A stretch of 64,000 nt of DNA from Prosapia bicincta (taxonomy: Eukaryota > Arthropoda > Insecta > Hemiptera > Cercopidae): NCBI GenBank assembly GCA_036971475.1, contig JBAIZL010000005.1:251533823-251597822 (forward strand), written 5' to 3'. The notes below the pieces were generated by a model. The model ran no database searches. It saw only the letters and a program-made list of their open reading frames with translations, and was not told the origin of the DNA. The position numbers and the translations under genes were made by a program. Position 1 is the first letter of the stretch, and each line of letters opens with the position of its first letter. Below, piece by piece: positions 62,256 to 64,000 of this stretch.

Positions 62256-62431
62256 TAAAAAAGAGATAAAATTTATTTAGAGAGATTTTGAAATAAAATT
62301 AATTTAGAACTTTTTATATGAAAAACATTTGAACTGGAAATAGATTTAGAAAAAATTTTGTAAAATTAAACACTGAGTTGAATAGTCAAGGCTAGGTTGT
62401 TTTGTAAAATAAGTTTACTAATAGCTTAAAT

Positions 62432-63757
62432 ATGTCTGATGAAAGGGAACCATACAATTTGCGGGGAGAAAAAGCAAAAAAAACAGAAAAAGGGGAACAA
62501 TTAGAAAAGGGTAGGCGGAAAAGGGTGATGGAAACAGAAGGGGCTGCTCAGGGGAGATTTGTTAGTTTTCAGGAGGGGATCGAAAACAGGGAGGAAAATA
62601 TTATAGGCGAGCTGGTAGTTGTAGGGGACCAGGAAAAAGGGACAAGCCTAGAAATACTAGAGACAGAAACGGAAGGCACAGATATGCCTATAGAAGAGAG
62701 TGAGGTGGAAACCCAAGTAGAAGAAGCTAGGGGACTACCACCTATGCAAACCCAACAAAAAAAACGGGGAAATAATGAGAATGAAGATTTAAGGGATATG
62801 ATGAGAACTCTCATGGAAATGAGTAAAAAAGGGAGAGAGGATCTAAATAGACAATTAAATATAAATAATGAAAAAATAAATAGACAATTAAATATAAATA
62901 ATGAAAAAATAAATAGACAATTAGATAAGATAGATGAAATAAAAGGGGTAATGAAAGATATCAGTGAGGATATGAGGGAAATAAACAAAAAATTAAAGGA
63001 AAATAGAGACGAAATGAGAGGGATGAAGGAGGATTTGAAATCCATAAAAGAGGAAATAAGGGAGGAAAATAGGAAAATGATAGAGGATATGAGGACAGAG
63101 GATAATACTGAAATAGAGGATGTGAGAAGAGACATAGAGGAAAAAGATAGAGAATTAGAGGAGGAGATTAAGGAAAATTTTGGGGAAACAAAAGAAATAA
63201 TAGATGATGTGGTAGAAATTAATAAAAAAGAGATAGAGAAAGTAGAAAATATAACAAAGAAAAACACAGAAGAGTTAGGAGAGTTAAAATTAAAGGTGAA
63301 GAGGGAAAGAGAGATAACAGATGAGCGTTTTAGGAAAGTTGAAGATGTAAGGGAGAAAATATTAGGAGAGCAGGGAAGGTTAAGAAATGAAGTAGGAAAG
63401 ATAGAGGTACTGCCAATAAAGAATTTAACAATTCAAACCGCAACTAATAAGAAGATTGAAAAGCTTAATAAAATGAAGATGGTAATAGGAGAAATAGGAG
63501 GAGTTAAATATCCGTCTCAAGGATTAGTGGTACAAGGCTTATTGAGAAAATTTATCAGAGGTACGGATATGTTAATGAATGTGGAGACACAACTCGAGTT
63601 TGGAAAATGGGAGATGGAATTTAAATATGAGAATAACAGAGAAAATAGAACTTATGAAGCAGATGAGAGATACAATGGAGATGTAAACGGTGTTAAGACA
63701 AGGACAGGCGTGGGGACAAGAAAAGAGCATGGTGCCCACAGTCAATCGGAAAACTAA
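62432..63757 (+). CDS. Gag-like protein of an LTR retrotransposon
   Basis: 441 codons from the first ATG downstream of the primer site (62432), starting MSDEREPYNLR. Residues about 120-330 are a long, highly charged coiled coil (Glu/Lys/Arg with Ile/Leu heptads), including a duplicated 13-residue unit (RQLNINNEKIN). The C-terminal part (about 345-420) is less charged (IGGVKYPSQGLVVQGLLRKF) and may be the capsid-like region. No zinc knuckle is visible. Placement between a primer site and a DTGS protease motif in the same frame supports Gag. Codon use is purine-rich, as is common in such elements. It is not a host gene with introns as far as can be seen. Confidence 0.72.
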   Translation: MSDEREPYNLRGEKAKKTEKGEQLEKGRRKRVMETEGAAQGRFVSFQEGIENREENIIGELVVVGDQEKGTSLEILETETEGTDMPIEESEVETQVEEARGLPPMQTQQKKRGNNENEDLRDMMRTLMEMSKKGREDLNRQLNINNEKINRQLNINNEKINRQLDKIDEIKGVMKDISEDMREINKKLKENRDEMRGMKEDLKSIKEEIREENRKMIEDMRTEDNTEIEDVRRDIEEKDRELEEEIKENFGETKEIIDDVVEINKKEIEKVENITKKNTEELGELKLKVKREREITDERFRKVEDVREKILGEQGRLRNEVGKIEVLPIKNLTIQTATNKKIEKLNKMKMVIGEIGGVKYPSQGLVVQGLLRKFIRGTDMLMNVETQLEFGKWEMEFKYENNRENRTYEADERYNGDVNGVKTRTGVGTRKEHGAHSQSEN

Positions 63758-64000
63758 GACAATAAGAAACCCAGGAATAGAAATTAAATAGAGGAAACAA
63801 GTTTACAGGCATTAATAGACACAGGCAGTAATATGACATGTATCCAGGAGAACTGGATATTGGAAAATAAAAATAAAATAGGAAGGGAGATATTAAATAT
63901 AGGTAAAGGAAGCAATATGAATAAACTCTAGGTGACTATGTGTATAAGAAAACGTTAGCAGGTGATAAGTTTAAGGGATGGTAACTATATCTACGATAAT
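63758..64000 (+). pseudogene. Retropepsin start of the same LTR element, truncated by window end
   Basis: In the same frame as Gag after its TAA, and after a second stop at 63785, the sequence reads EETSLQALIDTGSNMTCIQE. DTGS is the active-site motif of retroviral-type aspartic proteases. Another stop follows at 63928. The Gag frame flowing into protease without a shift suggests a single Gag-Pol frame originally, now interrupted. Confidence 0.7.

Noticed and set aside
62569..63267. 232-codon minus-strand frame opposite Gag
   Set aside because: Ser/Phe/Ile-rich shadow of the purine-rich Gag coding strand; no motif of its own.

Overview
The window is AT-rich arthropod, most likely insect, nuclear DNA with GT-AG introns. 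It holds one recognisable host gene surrounded by repeats. The gene lies on the minus strand and encodes a class B (secretin-type) G-protein-coupled receptor, best matched to the insect diuretic hormone 44 / corticotropin-releasing-factor-like receptor. Eleven exons (53813 down to 3685) join in one frame with matching splice phases to give 462 codons, with a six-cysteine hormone-binding ectodomain, seven membrane helices and a C-terminal tail. The visible first exon starts at a splice acceptor, so at least one upstream exon, and perhaps a signal peptide, is unseen. Introns run from 536 bp to about 20.6 kb. The order of insect cannot be settled from the sequence alone.

Layout, left to right: 1-3200 holds a LINE relic, nested foldback elements and a PLE-derived foldback in or near the 3' UTR. 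3685-21923 holds receptor exons 11 to 3, with introns carrying a pogo/Tigger relic, a complete but internally deleted piggyBac-like element, foldbacks and TA microsatellites. 21924-32929 is intron 2, with Penelope-like element (PLE) copies arranged as a large palindrome, a mariner relic and simple repeats. 32930-33092 is exon 2. 33093-53739 is intron 1, with two degenerate I-group LINEs (about 36.0-42.2 kb) and two multi-kilobase minisatellites (19 bp and 47 bp units). 53740-53813 is the first visible exon. 56.9-59.3 kb is an 18 bp satellite. 61.2-64.0 kb is the 5' part of an LTR retrotransposon with a coiled-coil Gag and a protease start.

The most interesting signal is not a gene. Several unrelated-looking foldback and PLE repeats carry a hairpin that matches the hammerhead ribozyme plan: a complementary helix I, a CUGANGA box, a helix II hairpin, GAAA, a very short palindromic helix III and a UH cleavage position. 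PLEs are known to encode hammerhead motifs. Here the motif recurs in at least five repeat families, often twice per element in opposite orientation, and most copies have one extra nucleotide between CUGANGA and helix II. The clearest sites are at 2234-2280, 17448-17492, 23417-23554, 25153-25188 and 31297-31339.

No second host gene, tRNA gene, rRNA gene or CRISPR array was found. Most long open frames are products of tandem repeats whose unit length is a multiple of three, or of microsatellites.
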